64,000 nt of DNA, taken from assembly GCF_902167705.1 (NCBI RefSeq), contig NZ_CABHMZ010000027.1:1-64000 (forward strand), read 5' to 3'. Position 1 is the stretch's first letter; every line of letters begins with the position of its first letter. The notes below the pieces were generated by a model. The model did not search any database. It was given only the letters and a program-made list of their open reading frames with translations, and was not told the DNA's origin. Below, piece after piece: positions 1-9,212 of this stretch. Source of the DNA: Streptococcus constellatus. Lineage in GTDB: Bacteria; Bacillota; Bacilli; Lactobacillales; Streptococcaceae. Both the position numbers and the translations under genes were made by a program.

Positions 1-631
1 AAAGTTGTTCGATGGCTGAAAACATGGCTTTGGCTGTTCTATCTGGTATCTTGAAGGCTAAGTAAAAACGAGTTTTTCGCTCTAGAAAAGTCGCTAAACA
101 CCCCTTGCTTTTGCCTCTGGAAGACACTACAGTATCAAGCTCCCAGTGGCCAAAAGTTTCACGATTCCGAACCTCTTTAGGACGTTTGGCAATCGGCGTG
201 CCAATCCTAAATGTCCCACGTGTTTCTTTGGGTTGTCGAGTTCTTCCTTTACGACGGAGGACGCTTAAATCCAGATCAATCAAACCAGCATAGAGCCAGT
301 TATAGATGGTTTTAAAAGCTACCATTGGCTTTTGTTCAAGCTGATAGCGCCCACAAATCTGTTCAGGCGACCAGGAGGATTTTAAACCGTTCTCAATTTC
401 CTTTTTCAACTTTGGTGTTAAACAAGACTTCCGACCTTTTTGCTTAGCCCTGTGGTCGTACTGTTCCTGTGCTAAGACTGCGGAATAACCATTTTGACAT
501 CGTCTTAACTCTCTTGAAATGGTAGACTTATGGACGCCAAGTTTACTTGCAATTTGGCAAGGTTTTAAACCTAATTCCAAGTAGGTTTCTATCTTTATTC
601 GGTCGGTTATGGTAAGATGGGAGTAGCTCAT
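1..631 (-). CDS. IS30-family transposase, N-terminal ~210 residues; 3' end lies beyond the window
   Basis: Reading the minus strand from ATG at 631 gives an uninterrupted frame to base 1. It begins MSYSHLTITDRIKIETYLELG and has an HTH segment (QIASKLGVHKSTISRELRR, about residues 29-47), a second HTH-like part with SWSPEQICGRY and KTIYNWLY, then GHWELDTV, which carries the first Asp of the DDE catalytic core, and ERKTRFYLAFKIPDRTAKAM near the left edge. This is the N-terminal and early catalytic part of an IS30 transposase, which cuts and joins the element's ends. Family members are about 320-340 residues, so roughly the last third is missing because of the window edge. I cannot tell whether the element is intact. 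No frameshift or stop is seen. Confidence 0.9.
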   Translation of the reverse strand, partial: MSYSHLTITDRIKIETYLELGLKPCQIASKLGVHKSTISRELRRCQNGYSAVLAQEQYDHRAKQKGRKSCLTPKLKKEIENGLKSSWSPEQICGRYQLEQKPMVAFKTIYNWLYAGLIDLDLSVLRRKGRTRQPKETRGTFRIGTPIAKRPKEVRNRETFGHWELDTVVSSRGKSKGCLATFLERKTRFYLAFKIPDRTAKAMFSAIEQL

Positions 632-715
632 AGTTTTTCCTCGGGTTCTGTTTGTGTGGTTACTTACAGTTTACACCAATGAAACGCTATGAGATTTTTT
701 GTTGAACTATATTTT
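1..715 (-). mobile_element. IS30-family insertion sequence, one end; outer boundary approximate
   Basis: The transposase 5' end is preceded on its own strand by about 80 bp of AT-rich sequence (632-715) containing TTGTTGAACTATATTTTACAA around 698-712, which may be the terminal inverted repeat. The other end is outside the window, so the inverted repeat and target duplication cannot be confirmed. The boundary at about 715 is a guess based on typical IS30 layouts. Confidence 0.45.
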
Positions 716-847
716 ACAATTTATCAAGAATAAAAAAATCGTCTGCCTATTTTTTAGTTTTTAACAACTTATTTTACCTTATGTATTAGGTATAGTTATT
801 GGCATTATGTTTGTTTGACAAATGTTTTCTTTATACTTAGTCGTCGG

Positions 848-1396
848 TCAAGCTAGTAATTTGAGATAAAAATGTGTGATTTCAACAGCCTCTAGTTCTG
901 GTCGGGCATGTAGCCACCAACTAAGTGTTGTTAAAAAGGTATCAATAATATATTGATTTAACAGTTGGTCAGGTAGAGAACTTTCCTTAAAATAAATGGG
1001 TTTAAGAATGGGAACCAAATATTTTTGAAGTTCTGCTTGCAGACTGCGGCTAAAATAATCATCTTTCAGCTGGTAAAGGGTTGTCACTTTATCAGCATTT
1101 TCTTTGAAGTGCTGGTAAAGATGAGTTACTTGTTCTTCAAGGCTTCCTTTGTGCAAGGATTGATTGGTTTGATGTTCAGCAAGAGAAGAAGTCACAAAAA
1201 CGTGTTGAAAAAGCTGATGACAAACGGCGATTAGCAAATCATCTTTGCTTGTAAAATGACTATAAAACGTTGAACGACCAATATTAGCCTTCCGACATAA
1301 TTCGCCGATGCGAATATCATGAAATGATTTTTGAGATAATAAATCAAAAAATGCGATAAAAATAGCTTCCTGTGTTTTGACTTCCTGACGTGTCAT
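848..1396 (-). CDS. TetR/AcrR-family transcriptional regulator
   Basis: A 182-residue protein. The N-terminal helix-turn-helix reads IGELCRKANIGRSTFYSHFTSKDDLL, the classic TetR signature (about residues 27-52), followed by a variable ligand-binding domain. I place the start at ATG 1396 because AAGGAG lies 7 bases before it; a longer frame opens at 1447 but has no ribosome site. The gene is divergent from the MATE exporter at 1523, the usual arrangement for a repressor controlling the adjacent pump and itself; that link is inferred. A GACA-N12-TGTC dyad lies just upstream. The ligand is unknown. Confidence 0.85.
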   Translation of the reverse strand: MTRQEVKTQEAIFIAFFDLLSQKSFHDIRIGELCRKANIGRSTFYSHFTSKDDLLIAVCHQLFQHVFVTSSLAEHQTNQSLHKGSLEEQVTHLYQHFKENADKVTTLYQLKDDYFSRSLQAELQKYLVPILKPIYFKESSLPDQLLNQYIIDTFLTTLSWWLHARPELEAVEITHFYLKLLA

Positions 1397-1414
1397 GAGA
1401 TTTCTCCTTAAATG

Positions 1415-1434
1415 GACATTTTTTCTTTTTTGTC
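1415..1434. promoter_or_regulatory. possible TetR operator (GACA-N12-TGTC) with divergent -10 elements nearby
   Basis: GACA (1415-1418) and TGTC (1431-1434) form an inverted repeat between the TetR start and a minus-strand TATAAT (complement of 1446-1451). A plus-strand GATAAT at 1488-1493 may serve the MATE gene. The arms are only 4 bp and the centre is a T-rich run, so the operator call is tentative. Confidence 0.3.
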
Positions 1435-1522
1435 TATCATTGAACATTATAATATTTTTGCTTATGGTTTTAAAGTTAAAAGTTTAAGATAATAGAGATA
1501 ATTTAAAGAAAGAAGCAGTCTG

Positions 1523-2836
1523 ATGACAAATACATTACATAAATCTATTTTAAATCTTGCTATACCAGCAACGATTGAAAATATTTTACAGACTTTGGTG
1601 GGCTTTATTGACACCTTGATGATTGCAAAGCTTGGCTTGACGGCGGTAACCGCAGTAGGTGTTTCAAATACGATTCTAAATGTTTACTTAGCGGTTTACA
1701 TAGCCATTGGAGTCGGCTGTTCAGCCCTTGTATCGCGAAATATTGGTGCAAAAAATAGCAAGGCTGCAAAGATCGTTGCTGTTCAGTCGATTTATCTAGG
1801 ACTCATTGTTAGTTTGGTTTTTGGTTTGGCAGCGGTGCTGTTTGGACACTATCTTTTGCTTTGGATGGGGCTTGATGCAACAGAATTGGCAGCAGCCAAA
1901 ACCTATTTTTACCTTGTTGGCGGATTGACGTGTTTTAATAGTTTGATGACTGTTTTAGCAAGTATTATTCGTGCAACTGGTGATACCAAGTCGCCAATGA
2001 CGATTTCAGCTATCACAAATGTGACGAATGTATGTGTTGACTATGTTTTGATTTTTGGTATTGGATCATTTACTGGATTTGGCATATTGGGGACAGCGAT
2101 TGGAACAGTAATTGCCAGAATTTTTGGAACGGTTTTATTATTTAAGAAATTACAATCTTCAGCACTAGCCTTGCAAAAAGAGGATTTAAGGTTTGGATGT
2201 CGTGATAAGGAATTGATTTCCTTGACCATTCCAGCAACTGCAGAGCGTTTGGTCATGCGTTTGGGACAAGTGGTTTATATGAGCTTGATTGTTGCGATTA
2301 GTAGTAAAACGTATGCCAGCCATAATATTGCAGGTTCAATTGAATCATTTGTTTACATGCCAGCTTATGGTTTAGCAACGGCAGCAGCTGTTTTGATTGG
2401 TATGGCAAAGGGGGAAAAAGATTATCATAAAATTCGTCAAGTTGGCTTTTGGTCAGCGCTTTATGGAATAATTATCTTAGGATTTTTCGGACTATTTCTG
2501 TTTTTTGGTGGAGCTTATTTTGCTACTTTCTTTACCTCTGATAGCTCTGCGATTGCCCAAGTGGGCATCGCTTTAAAAATTGATGGGTTTATCCAACCTG
2601 TTTTAGCGATTAGTTTGATTTTAGCAGGTGCTCTTCAAGGAATGGGGGATACCAAAACGCCTCTTTACAGCACGATTATTGGCATGTGGGGAATCCGTGT
2701 GGTTGGTGTATTCCTTTTCGGACAATATTTTGGTTTAGGAATTGCAGGTGTTTGGTTATCAATTCTGATTGATTTAGCCATTCGAGCTATTTTCTTATCT
2801 TACCGCTTTAATAAAGTCACTAGAATCTTGGCATGA
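1523..2836 (+). CDS. MATE-family multidrug exporter
   Basis: A 437-residue polytopic membrane protein with about 12 hydrophobic segments in two homologous halves (residues ~1-220 and ~230-437). It starts MTNTLHKSILNLAIPATIENILQ and contains MATE-like stretches such as VGFIDTLMIAKLG and GDTKTPL. MATE proteins export organic cations or drugs using Na+ or H+ gradients across the cytoplasmic membrane. The substrate cannot be told from sequence. The divergent TetR gene is its likely regulator. The stop codon lies within a terminator hairpin, so transcription probably ends here. Confidence 0.88.
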   Translation: MTNTLHKSILNLAIPATIENILQTLVGFIDTLMIAKLGLTAVTAVGVSNTILNVYLAVYIAIGVGCSALVSRNIGAKNSKAAKIVAVQSIYLGLIVSLVFGLAAVLFGHYLLLWMGLDATELAAAKTYFYLVGGLTCFNSLMTVLASIIRATGDTKSPMTISAITNVTNVCVDYVLIFGIGSFTGFGILGTAIGTVIARIFGTVLLFKKLQSSALALQKEDLRFGCRDKELISLTIPATAERLVMRLGQVVYMSLIVAISSKTYASHNIAGSIESFVYMPAYGLATAAAVLIGMAKGEKDYHKIRQVGFWSALYGIIILGFFGLFLFFGGAYFATFFTSDSSAIAQVGIALKIDGFIQPVLAISLILAGALQGMGDTKTPLYSTIIGMWGIRVVGVFLFGQYFGLGIAGVWLSILIDLAIRAIFLSYRFNKVTRILA

Positions 2837-2852
2837 TTACCAAGACTTTTTT
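2826..2852 (+). terminator. intrinsic terminator overlapping the MATE stop codon
   Basis: TCTTGG (2826-2831) pairs with CCAAGA (2840-2845) around an 8-base loop and is followed by CTTTTTTC. Confidence 0.75.
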
Positions 2853-2894
2853 CGCATTGTTATGCTATTTTACCTATAATCAGCTATAAATTTG

Positions 2895-2903
2895 TGTTAT
2901 AAT
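2895..2903 (+). promoter_or_regulatory. extended -10 promoter for metG
   Basis: TGTTATAAT: TG at 2895-2896, TATAAT at 2898-2903, 46 bp upstream of the metG start. No convincing -35 is seen, which is common with extended -10 promoters. Confidence 0.6.
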
Positions 2904-2948
2904 GAAGTGTTACTAAAAAAGGTTTCATTTGCCTTGAAAGGAAAAACT

Positions 2949-4946
2949 ATGACTGAAAAGAATTTTTACATTACAACGCCAATTTATTATCCAAGCGGTA
3001 AGCTCCATATTGGCTCTGCTTACACGACCATTGCCTGCGATGTCTTGGCTCGCTACAAACGCCTCATGGGCTATGATGTCTTTTACTTAACTGGTCTGGA
3101 CGAGCACGGTCAAAAGATCCAGTCTAAGGCCGAGGAAGCAGGGATCACGCCACAGGAGTATGTTGATGGCATGGCTGTTGGGGTCAAGGAACTCTGGAAA
3201 CTCTTGGACATTTCTTATGATAAATTCATCCGCACAACCGATGATTATCATGAAAAAGTAGTAGCCGATGTTTTTGAACGTCTTCTGGCGCAAGATGATA
3301 TTTATCTAGGTGAGTATTCTGGTTGGTACTCTGTTTCAGACGAGGAATTTTTCACAGAAAGTCAATTAGAAGAAGTCTTCCGTGATGAAAACGGCACAGT
3401 AACAGGGGGAATCGCTCCGTCAGGTCACGAGGTGGAGTGGGTCTCTGAGGAGTCTTACTTCCTCCGTCTCAACAAATACGCAGACCGCTTGGTAGACTTC
3501 TTCAAAGCACATCCAGACTTTATCCAGCCGGATGGTCGGATGAATGAAATTATCAAAAACTTTATCGATCCAGGTCTTGAGGATCTTGCAGTATCACGGA
3601 CTTCCTTCACTTGGGGAGTGCCTGTACCGTCCAATCCTAAACACGTGGTTTATGTCTGGATCGATGCCCTGCTCAACTATGCGACAGCTCTTGGCTATGG
3701 TCAGGATGCAGATGCCAACTTTGAAAAATTCTGGAATAATGGAACAGTCTTCCACATGGTTGGAAAGGATATCCTGCGTTTCCACTCTATCTACTGGCCA
3801 ATCATGCTCATGATGCTGGATATGAAATTGCCAGATCGCTTGATTGCCCACGGTTGGTTTGTCATGAAGGATGGCAAGATGTCTAAGTCTAAGGGCAATG
3901 TCGTCTACCCAGAAATGCTGGTGGAACGCTTTGGGCTAGATCCGCTTCGTTATTACCTCATGCGTAGTCTTCCAGTTGGTTCTGACGGCACTTTCACGCC
4001 AGAAGACTACGTGGGTCGTATCAACTATGAATTGGCAAATGACCTTGGAAATCTCCTCAACCGTACGGTTGCGATGATTAACAAGTATTTTGACGGACAG
4101 GTGCCGACTTACGTAGAAAATATCACGGACTTTGATGCGGACTTGGCAGCAGTGGTAACAGAAAATATCGCAATCTACCACAAACAGATGGATGCTGTGG
4201 ATTACCCTCGGGCGCTAGAGGCTGTCTGGAACATCATTTCCAGAACCAATAAGTACATTGATGAGACAGCTCCTTGGGTACTGGCTAAAGATGAAACTAA
4301 GAAAGCTGAACTGGGTGCAGTTATGAGCCACTTGGCAGCTAGTCTGCGTGTGGTGGCACATTTGATCAAGCCATTCATGATGACAACCAGTGACGCCATT
4401 TTGCTCCAGCTTGGTTTGCCAGAAGCAACTTCGCTGGAAAATCTTGATTTGGCAGGATTGCCAGCAGGCTTGACTGTGGTTAAAAAAGGAACACCAATCT
4501 TCCCACGTCTAGATATGGACGTAGAGATTGCCTACATCAAGGACCAAATGGAAGCAGGCAAACCAGTTGTTGAGAAGGAATGGAAACCAGAAGAAGTCGA
4601 GCTCACACTCAACCGTAAGGAAATCAAGTTTGACGATTTTGACAAGGTAGAAATTCGTGTCGCAGAAGTTAAAGAAGTTGCTAAAGTCGAAGGTTCTGAT
4701 AAATTGCTCCAATTCCGCCTGGATGCTGGAGACGGCGAAGATCGTCAAATCCTCTCTGGAATTGCCAAGTTCTATCCAAATGAGCAAGAATTGGTCGGCA
4801 AAAAAGTCCAAATCGTAGCGAACCTCAAACCACGCAAGATGATGGGGCGTATCAGCCAAGGCATGATCCTCTCAGCAGAATATGGTGATCAACTAACTCT
4901 GCTCACGGTAGATCAAAATGTACCAAATGGTAGTTTGATTGGGTGA
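2949..4946 (+). CDS. metG: methionyl-tRNA synthetase
   Basis: Charges tRNA-Met with methionine in the cytoplasm. The 665-residue product starts [20 protein letters not shown] after AAAGGAAA; an in-frame ATG at 2892 overlaps the promoter and is rejected. The HIGH motif appears as HIGS near residue 21, and the KMSKS loop as KMSKSKGN near residue 310. The zinc-binding cysteines of the E. coli enzyme are absent, as in the Bacillus-type enzyme. The last ~105 residues (from [14 protein letters not shown]) form the C-terminal EMAP/Trbp111 tRNA-binding domain. The gene is monocistronic between terminators. Confidence 0.97.
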   Translation: MTEKNFYITTPIYYPSGKLHIGSAYTTIACDVLARYKRLMGYDVFYLTGLDEHGQKIQSKAEEAGITPQEYVDGMAVGVKELWKLLDISYDKFIRTTDDYHEKVVADVFERLLAQDDIYLGEYSGWYSVSDEEFFTESQLEEVFRDENGTVTGGIAPSGHEVEWVSEESYFLRLNKYADRLVDFFKAHPDFIQPDGRMNEIIKNFIDPGLEDLAVSRTSFTWGVPVPSNPKHVVYVWIDALLNYATALGYGQDADANFEKFWNNGTVFHMVGKDILRFHSIYWPIMLMMLDMKLPDRLIAHGWFVMKDGKMSKSKGNVVYPEMLVERFGLDPLRYYLMRSLPVGSDGTFTPEDYVGRINYELANDLGNLLNRTVAMINKYFDGQVPTYVENITDFDADLAAVVTENIAIYHKQMDAVDYPRALEAVWNIISRTNKYIDETAPWVLAKDETKKAELGAVMSHLAASLRVVAHLIKPFMMTTSDAILLQLGLPEATSLENLDLAGLPAGLTVVKKGTPIFPRLDMDVEIAYIKDQMEAGKPVVEKEWKPEEVELTLNRKEIKFDDFDKVEIRVAEVKEVAKVEGSDKLLQFRLDAGDGEDRQILSGIAKFYPNEQELVGKKVQIVANLKPRKMMGRISQGMILSAEYGDQLTLLTVDQNVPNGSLIG

Positions 4947-4973
4947 GCTCACAGGAAGATTAAAATTAAAAAT

Positions 4974-5330
4974 GAGGCTGGGACAATAATGTCTCAGCCT
5001 CGCTTTGTAAGGGTTATAAGCTTGTCGCCTCGATCCACGGAGTGAATGGGAACTGTTCGTCCGAGGGTCGGACGGTCTGCCTGAAAAGAGGTTCACTCTG
5101 TCCAAGGGTCGGACGACCTATTTGAGAAGTCGTTAAAAAAGAGAGGTTGGGACAAAAGTTCCCAACCTCACGTATTTTATAGTTTGGCTTGCAATACGCA
5201 GTGGTTGGTTGGATATCCTTATCCCTTGTTATACCGGTGATAGCGGCTATCCTAACCAACTGTGCGGAGGTGGGACGACGAAATCAAATTCTTCGAATTA
5301 TTGATTTCTGTCCCACTCTCTTTGTAATAT
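4974..5330. repeat. composite intergenic repeat cluster (three hairpins plus a direct repeat)
   Basis: There is no gene between 4947 and 5346. GAGGCTG (4974-4980) pairs with CAGCCTC (4995-5001). GTCC(G/A)AGGGTCGGACG occurs twice, at 5059-5074 and 5100-5115. GAGGTTGGGA (5143-5152) pairs with TCCCAACCTC (5160-5169). A long imperfect hairpin spans about 5265-5330, with GTGGGAC...GAAATCAA pairing with TTGATTTCTGTCCCAC. The first can terminate metG; the last can terminate transcription in either direction. Related modules recur at about 25312, 42350, 49510 and 51045. Confidence 0.7.
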
Positions 5331-5346
5331 AAGATATGATGATGTG

Positions 5347-6528
5347 CTATTCATCTTTATTTAAAATGGAAAACCTCTCCGCCAGACTAGCCCAGTTCTC
5401 TCGTATATCAGTCATAAAAGCAGTTGGATTGGGTGTTTTGAAATCGTCAATCCAGGCTTGGTAACGGATAGAAATGAGAAGTTGTGTTAAGCGATTCAGC
5501 ATTTCTTTTTCTTGATCTGTAAGGGCTTGGGCATTTTGGACGATAGTCAGCAATTTCTTGATACTGTTGGGTTGGAAAAATTCATCAATGGACGTAATTT
5601 GAGCGTCTAAAATGAGACCGAAAAAGACATCAAAGAAATCTTTAAGCTCGTCATCGGGAACAGTCTCCACCCATTCTTTTAGAGTTTTATCTGTCTGAAT
5701 GCTATCTGGGTTGAGCGTATCAAGTAAAACAAAGCGCTCGTTTTCAATCTGCCAAGAGAAAGTGTCATGCTGGGCGATTCCACCAATGGCCACGCTTTTA
5801 ACGATGTGAGCCTGTTTAGGAGTTTCCAACATCATCCCGACGATAGAGCCTTGCGGAATGTAGCGTTTGATTTTTGGAGCCATTTCCTGATAGCCGTCTG
5901 TTTCAATCACTGTATGATTCAGTCCCGGAGCGTCAAAACTATAGATTTGAGAAATTCTTGCTTGCAAAGCGGGCTCCACTTGGCTGCCAGCGTAAGTCGC
6001 TAGATTGCCACCTTTGGAATGTCCTGTCAAGATAAAGGTCGCTGTTGGAAATGCCTGCATGACCTTTTGAACGTAGCGTACAGCAGTTTGCTGCGCAGGG
6101 ACATGCTCCATATAAGTCATATGAAAATCTTCTTTCCAGCCAATAATAGAGTCATCTGTTCCGCGAAAAGCGATAACATAGGTGTCTAAGCTGATTTTAT
6201 AAGTCATAGCAGCAAATTGTTTTTGCACATCAAGATCAATATCATTCACATAGCCCAAGAGTTTGATGTTCTTATAGCGCTTCACCTTAGCGGCTTGTTC
6301 CAAAAGTGCCAAGCGGTGTTTGGTATTCATCATGGAAATTTCTTGGGGCATGTATTGTGGTACATCAACCAAGCGATGGGCTTGTTGTAAGGTCAAACTC
6401 TCTGTAACAATGTCATCAAAGTTCAGATAGGTCATTTCAGTCAAGAGTAGCATATCCAGCGCTGTAAAGGACTGGTCGTAGATACTATCGTATTGTACAT
6501 CTTCTAAGTAGTTAAAAATATTTCCCAT
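5347..6528 (-). CDS. alpha/beta-hydrolase (lipase-like, DUF2974 type), function unknown
   Basis: A 393-residue protein starting MGNIFNYLEDVQYDSIYD. It contains IAFRGTDDS (an oxyanion-hole-like segment, about residue 120) and GHSKGGNLA, a GHSxGG nucleophile elbow near residue 177, as in lipases of the Mbeg1/DUF2974 group. No signal peptide is seen, so it is probably cytoplasmic. The start at 6528 is chosen because AAAGAGA sits 6 bases before it; the ATGs at 6534 and 6657 lack a well-placed site. It is transcribed divergently from the response regulator at 6620. The substrate is unknown. Confidence 0.8.
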   Translation of the reverse strand: MGNIFNYLEDVQYDSIYDQSFTALDMLLLTEMTYLNFDDIVTESLTLQQAHRLVDVPQYMPQEISMMNTKHRLALLEQAAKVKRYKNIKLLGYVNDIDLDVQKQFAAMTYKISLDTYVIAFRGTDDSIIGWKEDFHMTYMEHVPAQQTAVRYVQKVMQAFPTATFILTGHSKGGNLATYAGSQVEPALQARISQIYSFDAPGLNHTVIETDGYQEMAPKIKRYIPQGSIVGMMLETPKQAHIVKSVAIGGIAQHDTFSWQIENERFVLLDTLNPDSIQTDKTLKEWVETVPDDELKDFFDVFFGLILDAQITSIDEFFQPNSIKKLLTIVQNAQALTDQEKEMLNRLTQLLISIRYQAWIDDFKTPNPTAFMTDIRENWASLAERFSILNKDE

Positions 6529-6556
6529 AGTCATTCTCTTTCGTAAATCTACTGTT

Positions 6557-6590
6557 AGTATAGCATATTTTCCCAAGTCTTTGTTATAAT
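6557..6590. promoter_or_regulatory. divergent extended -10 promoters for the hydrolase and the two-component genes
   Basis: Plus strand: TG at 6582-6583 and TATAAT at 6585-6590, leading to the response regulator at 6620. Minus strand: TGC plus TATACT (complement of 6557-6565), leading to the hydrolase. Confidence 0.55.
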
Positions 6591-6619
6591 AGAAAAAGAA
6601 AACAGAAAAGAGGGATAGC

Positions 6620-7306
6620 ATGCACAAGATATTATTAGTGGAAGATGATGCCATCATCCGTCAACAAGTCAAAAAAATGTTGGAACAATGGGGATTTGAA
6701 GTGGTTGCAGTAGAGGATTTCATGCAGGTTTTGACGATTTTTGTCAAGGAAGAACCACATCTAGTGCTGATGGATATTGGTCTCCCGCTTTTTAATGGTT
6801 ATCATTGGTGCCAAGAAATTCGTAATATTTCTAAAGTGCCCATTATGTTTTTGTCATCAAGAGACCAAGGAATGGATATCGTTATGGCAATCAATATGGG
6901 TGGAGACGATTTTGTCACCAAACCATTTGACAATAACGTCCTTCTTGCTAAAGTGCAAGGATTGTTGCGGCGGTCTTACGAGTTTGGTACCGATCAAAGT
7001 CTGCTAGAATATCATGGTGTGATTCTCAATCTAAAATCTATGGATATGATGTATGAGGGAGAAGTGATTACACTGACAAAAAATGAATTTCAGATTTTGC
7101 GCGTGTTGTTTGAGCATTCAGGCAGCATTGTTGCCCGTGATGATCTGATGAAAGAACTCTGGAATAGCGATTTCTTCATTGATGACAATACCTTATCTGT
7201 GAATGTTGCGCGGCTGCGTAAGAAATTAGAAGAAGCAGGGCTCAAGAATTTCATTGAAACAAAGAAAGGAATAGGCTACGGATTAACCAATGGATTATCA
7301 GAATAA
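6620..7306 (+). CDS. OmpR-family response regulator, BceR/MbrC-like
   Basis: A 228-residue regulator. The receiver domain (1-~118) has acidic residues VEDDA, the phospho-accepting Asp in LMDIGLP (about residue 52), and Lys in TKPF. A winged-helix DNA-binding domain follows (about 130-225, with NEFQILRVLFEHSG and TLSVNVARLRKKL). It overlaps the kinase gene by 17 bp, so the two are co-translated. The gene order (regulator, short kinase, later a BceAB-like transporter) matches modules that sense bacitracin-type or other antimicrobial peptides through the transporter; the specific peptide is not predictable. Confidence 0.88.
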   Translation: MHKILLVEDDAIIRQQVKKMLEQWGFEVVAVEDFMQVLTIFVKEEPHLVLMDIGLPLFNGYHWCQEIRNISKVPIMFLSSRDQGMDIVMAINMGGDDFVTKPFDNNVLLAKVQGLLRRSYEFGTDQSLLEYHGVILNLKSMDMMYEGEVITLTKNEFQILRVLFEHSGSIVARDDLMKELWNSDFFIDDNTLSVNVARLRKKLEEAGLKNFIETKKGIGYGLTNGLSE

Positions 7307-8270
7307 GCGTCTATTTTTCAAATATTATCTGCGCTCTAAGCAGTTTTTATGTTTGCTGCTACTTATTTTTTATGGTCTGCTGTTTATCTTTTCTTATCTT
7401 TTTGAAGATGAACGTGCTGTTTTGCAGTATGTCATGTTGCTCTTGCTCTTGATTAGCTTGCTGGGCGTCATCTTAGACTTTGTTAAACAATATCAAAATT
7501 TTCGCCGTGCCGTTTTATATGCTGAAAGTCAGGCACACACTCCTTTAGAAGCATTACTTTTTTCCAAAATCGAAACTTTAGAAAAGGACAAAAAAGGGCT
7601 GCAATTACAACATCAAGAAAAGCAGAGTGATTTACTAGATTATTACACACTTTGGGTGCATCAGATTAAGACACCGATTGCTGCGAGTAAGCTCTTGGTG
7701 CAGGATTTACAGGATCAGACGCTCAAAAATCAATTGGAGCAGGAGTTGTTTAAGCTCGACTCTTATACCAACTTAGTCCTGCAATATTTGCGTTTGGAAA
7801 GTTTTCATGATGACTTAGTCGTGAAAAAAGAAAATATAGAGGACTTGGTCAAAGATGTTGTCAAAAAATATGCGATTTTCTTTATTCAGCAAGGTCTTCG
7901 TTTGAATTTGCATGATTTGAATCACACCATTATCACAGATAAAAAGTGGTTTCTTGTCATTTTAGAGCAAGTGCTTTCTAATAGTCTTAAATATACGAAG
8001 CAAGGTGGCATTGAGATTTTCTTTAAGGAAGATACCTTGTATATGAAGGATACTGGTTTGGGAATTCAAGATGCTGATCTTCTGCGCGTGTTTGAGCGAG
8101 GTTTTTCCGGCTACAACGGGCGCCTAACGCATCAGTCATCAGGATTGGGGCTCTATTTATCTAAGAAAATTGCAGATGAACTGGGGCATGAGTTGCATTT
8201 GCAGTCGGTGGTCGGAGAAGGCACAACCGTTATGATGACGTTCAAAGAGAAGAAATTATTATTTGAATAA
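7290..8270 (+). CDS. intramembrane-sensing histidine kinase, BceS/MbrD-like
   Basis: A 326-residue kinase with two N-terminal membrane helices (about residues 15-37 and 43-63) separated by only a few residues, so there is no extracellular sensor domain. The phospho-acceptor His is in WVHQIKTPIAASKL (about residue 122). ATPase boxes follow: N-box EQVLSNSLKYT, G1 DTGLGI, G2 GLGLYLSKKIA. Kinases of this class are activated by a partner BceAB-type ABC transporter, and such a transporter is encoded at 9355-12103. A terminator separates the two gene pairs. Confidence 0.88.
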   Translation: MDYQNKRLFFKYYLRSKQFLCLLLLIFYGLLFIFSYLFEDERAVLQYVMLLLLLISLLGVILDFVKQYQNFRRAVLYAESQAHTPLEALLFSKIETLEKDKKGLQLQHQEKQSDLLDYYTLWVHQIKTPIAASKLLVQDLQDQTLKNQLEQELFKLDSYTNLVLQYLRLESFHDDLVVKKENIEDLVKDVVKKYAIFFIQQGLRLNLHDLNHTIITDKKWFLVILEQVLSNSLKYTKQGGIEIFFKEDTLYMKDTGLGIQDADLLRVFERGFSGYNGRLTHQSSGLGLYLSKKIADELGHELHLQSVVGEGTTVMMTFKEKKLLFE

Positions 8271-8278
8271 ATGCAATC

Positions 8279-8292
8279 TTACAAAATTGTAA
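8279..8292. promoter_or_regulatory. BceR-type box TTACA-AAAT-TGTAA
   Basis: A perfect inverted repeat TTACA (8279-8283), 4-base spacer, TGTAA (8288-8292), with flanking C and G extending it to 6+6. It matches the TNACA-N4-TGTAA pattern I recall for BceR-type regulators. It lies 8 bp after the kinase stop and 100 bp upstream of traX. A second perfect copy is at 14861-14874. Confidence 0.55.
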
Positions 8293-8309
8293 GGTTCGTC
8301 TCTAAAAAT

Positions 8310-8346
8310 GAAAGGTTATGTTATGGTAGTAGCCTTTCTTTTTTTG
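8310..8346 (+). terminator. hairpin terminator after the two-component genes
   Basis: GAAAGG (8310-8315) pairs with CCTTTC (8333-8338), followed by an unbroken T run to 8345. It lies downstream of the BceR-type box, so any transcript starting there would meet it first. Confidence 0.6.
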
Positions 8347-8392
8347 TATCATAAGATTAGAAAATGAATGATGTTTAATAGAGGAGGCAGTT

Positions 8393-9151
8393 ATGAAAAC
8401 AAAAGGATTGAACGCTTTTCAGCTCAAGCTCTTAATGGCCTTTTTAATGGTCTTTGATCACCTTGAAAAAATACCAGGTTTATTGTCAGGTGAATGGGTG
8501 AGTATTTTTCATGCTTTAACACGTTGTGTGGCGGTTTGGTTTGCTTTTGCAGCAGTGGAAGGTTTTCGATATACACGGAGCCGCTTGCTTTATAATGTAC
8601 GTCTCTTTTTCTGGGCAGCCATTATGTTTGTAGGCAATACGATTCTCAATCTGCTGTTTCAGTCTAAAGGAGTTCAGATATACAATAATATTTTTCTAAC
8701 CTTGGCTTGTGGTGTACTTGTATTAAATCTCTTTTTTGGGATTTCCAAAAATAGCAATTCGATTGACATCAAACGCCAGCCCATTCACTTTATCTTAGGC
8801 ATTGTTGTCTGCTTGCTGGCTGGTTTTGTGACAGAAGGTGGCATGGTCATTATTCCATTTATGCTGATTACCTATACTTGCAGGGAAAAGAAAAAACTAC
8901 GAAATCTGCTGTATGGTATTTTAGCGGTTATCCTATTTTGTATGAGTATTCAGATTTACCCGACATGGATCGACACACTGTTAATGATGTTTTATAATTC
9001 CGATTGGCTTTTTATCACCGTACTGCCTTTCATTTCACTTTATAATGGTGAGCGCGGTCCTGCAACCAAGTGGAGCAAGTATTTCTTTTATATCTTTTAT
9101 CCAGCTCATTTATGGTTGATTATTTGCATTGCTTATCTCGTTCAAAAATGA
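8393..9151 (+). CDS. TraX-family membrane protein (acyltransferase-like)
   Basis: A 252-residue polytopic protein with about 8 hydrophobic segments, starting MKTKGLNAFQLKLLMAFLMV with DHLEKIPG after it. This LNAFQLKxLAxxxMxxDH opening and the RLxFPIFAF-like segment (here RCVAVWFAFAAVEGFRYTRS) are typical of TraX (PF05857). TraX in F plasmids N-acetylates pilin; chromosomal Firmicute homologues have no settled role. AGAGGAGG precedes the ATG by 5 bases. Its position between the two-component genes and the Bce-type transporter suggests a cell-envelope role, which is inference. Confidence 0.8.
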   Translation: MKTKGLNAFQLKLLMAFLMVFDHLEKIPGLLSGEWVSIFHALTRCVAVWFAFAAVEGFRYTRSRLLYNVRLFFWAAIMFVGNTILNLLFQSKGVQIYNNIFLTLACGVLVLNLFFGISKNSNSIDIKRQPIHFILGIVVCLLAGFVTEGGMVIIPFMLITYTCREKKKLRNLLYGILAVILFCMSIQIYPTWIDTLLMMFYNSDWLFITVLPFISLYNGERGPATKWSKYFFYIFYPAHLWLIICIAYLVQK

Positions 9152-9212
9152 GTAAATTATAGTCTTGCGGCGAGCAATTCGTTGCAAAGTAGTATCAAAA
9201 AAGGAGAACAAG

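Noticed and set aside
1-65. Plus-strand frame ending in a stop at 63-65 that looks like a gene's 3' end
   Set aside because: The minus strand over the same bases encodes clear IS30 transposase motifs (ERKTRFYLAFK), so the plus-strand frame is a shadow.
105-293. 62-codon plus-strand frame
   Set aside because: It lies wholly antisense to the IS30 transposase and has no ribosome site.
5014-5259. Minus-strand frames of 70-81 codons in the repeat cluster
   Set aside because: They cross hairpin repeats, lack ribosome sites and overlap the metG end; not credible genes.
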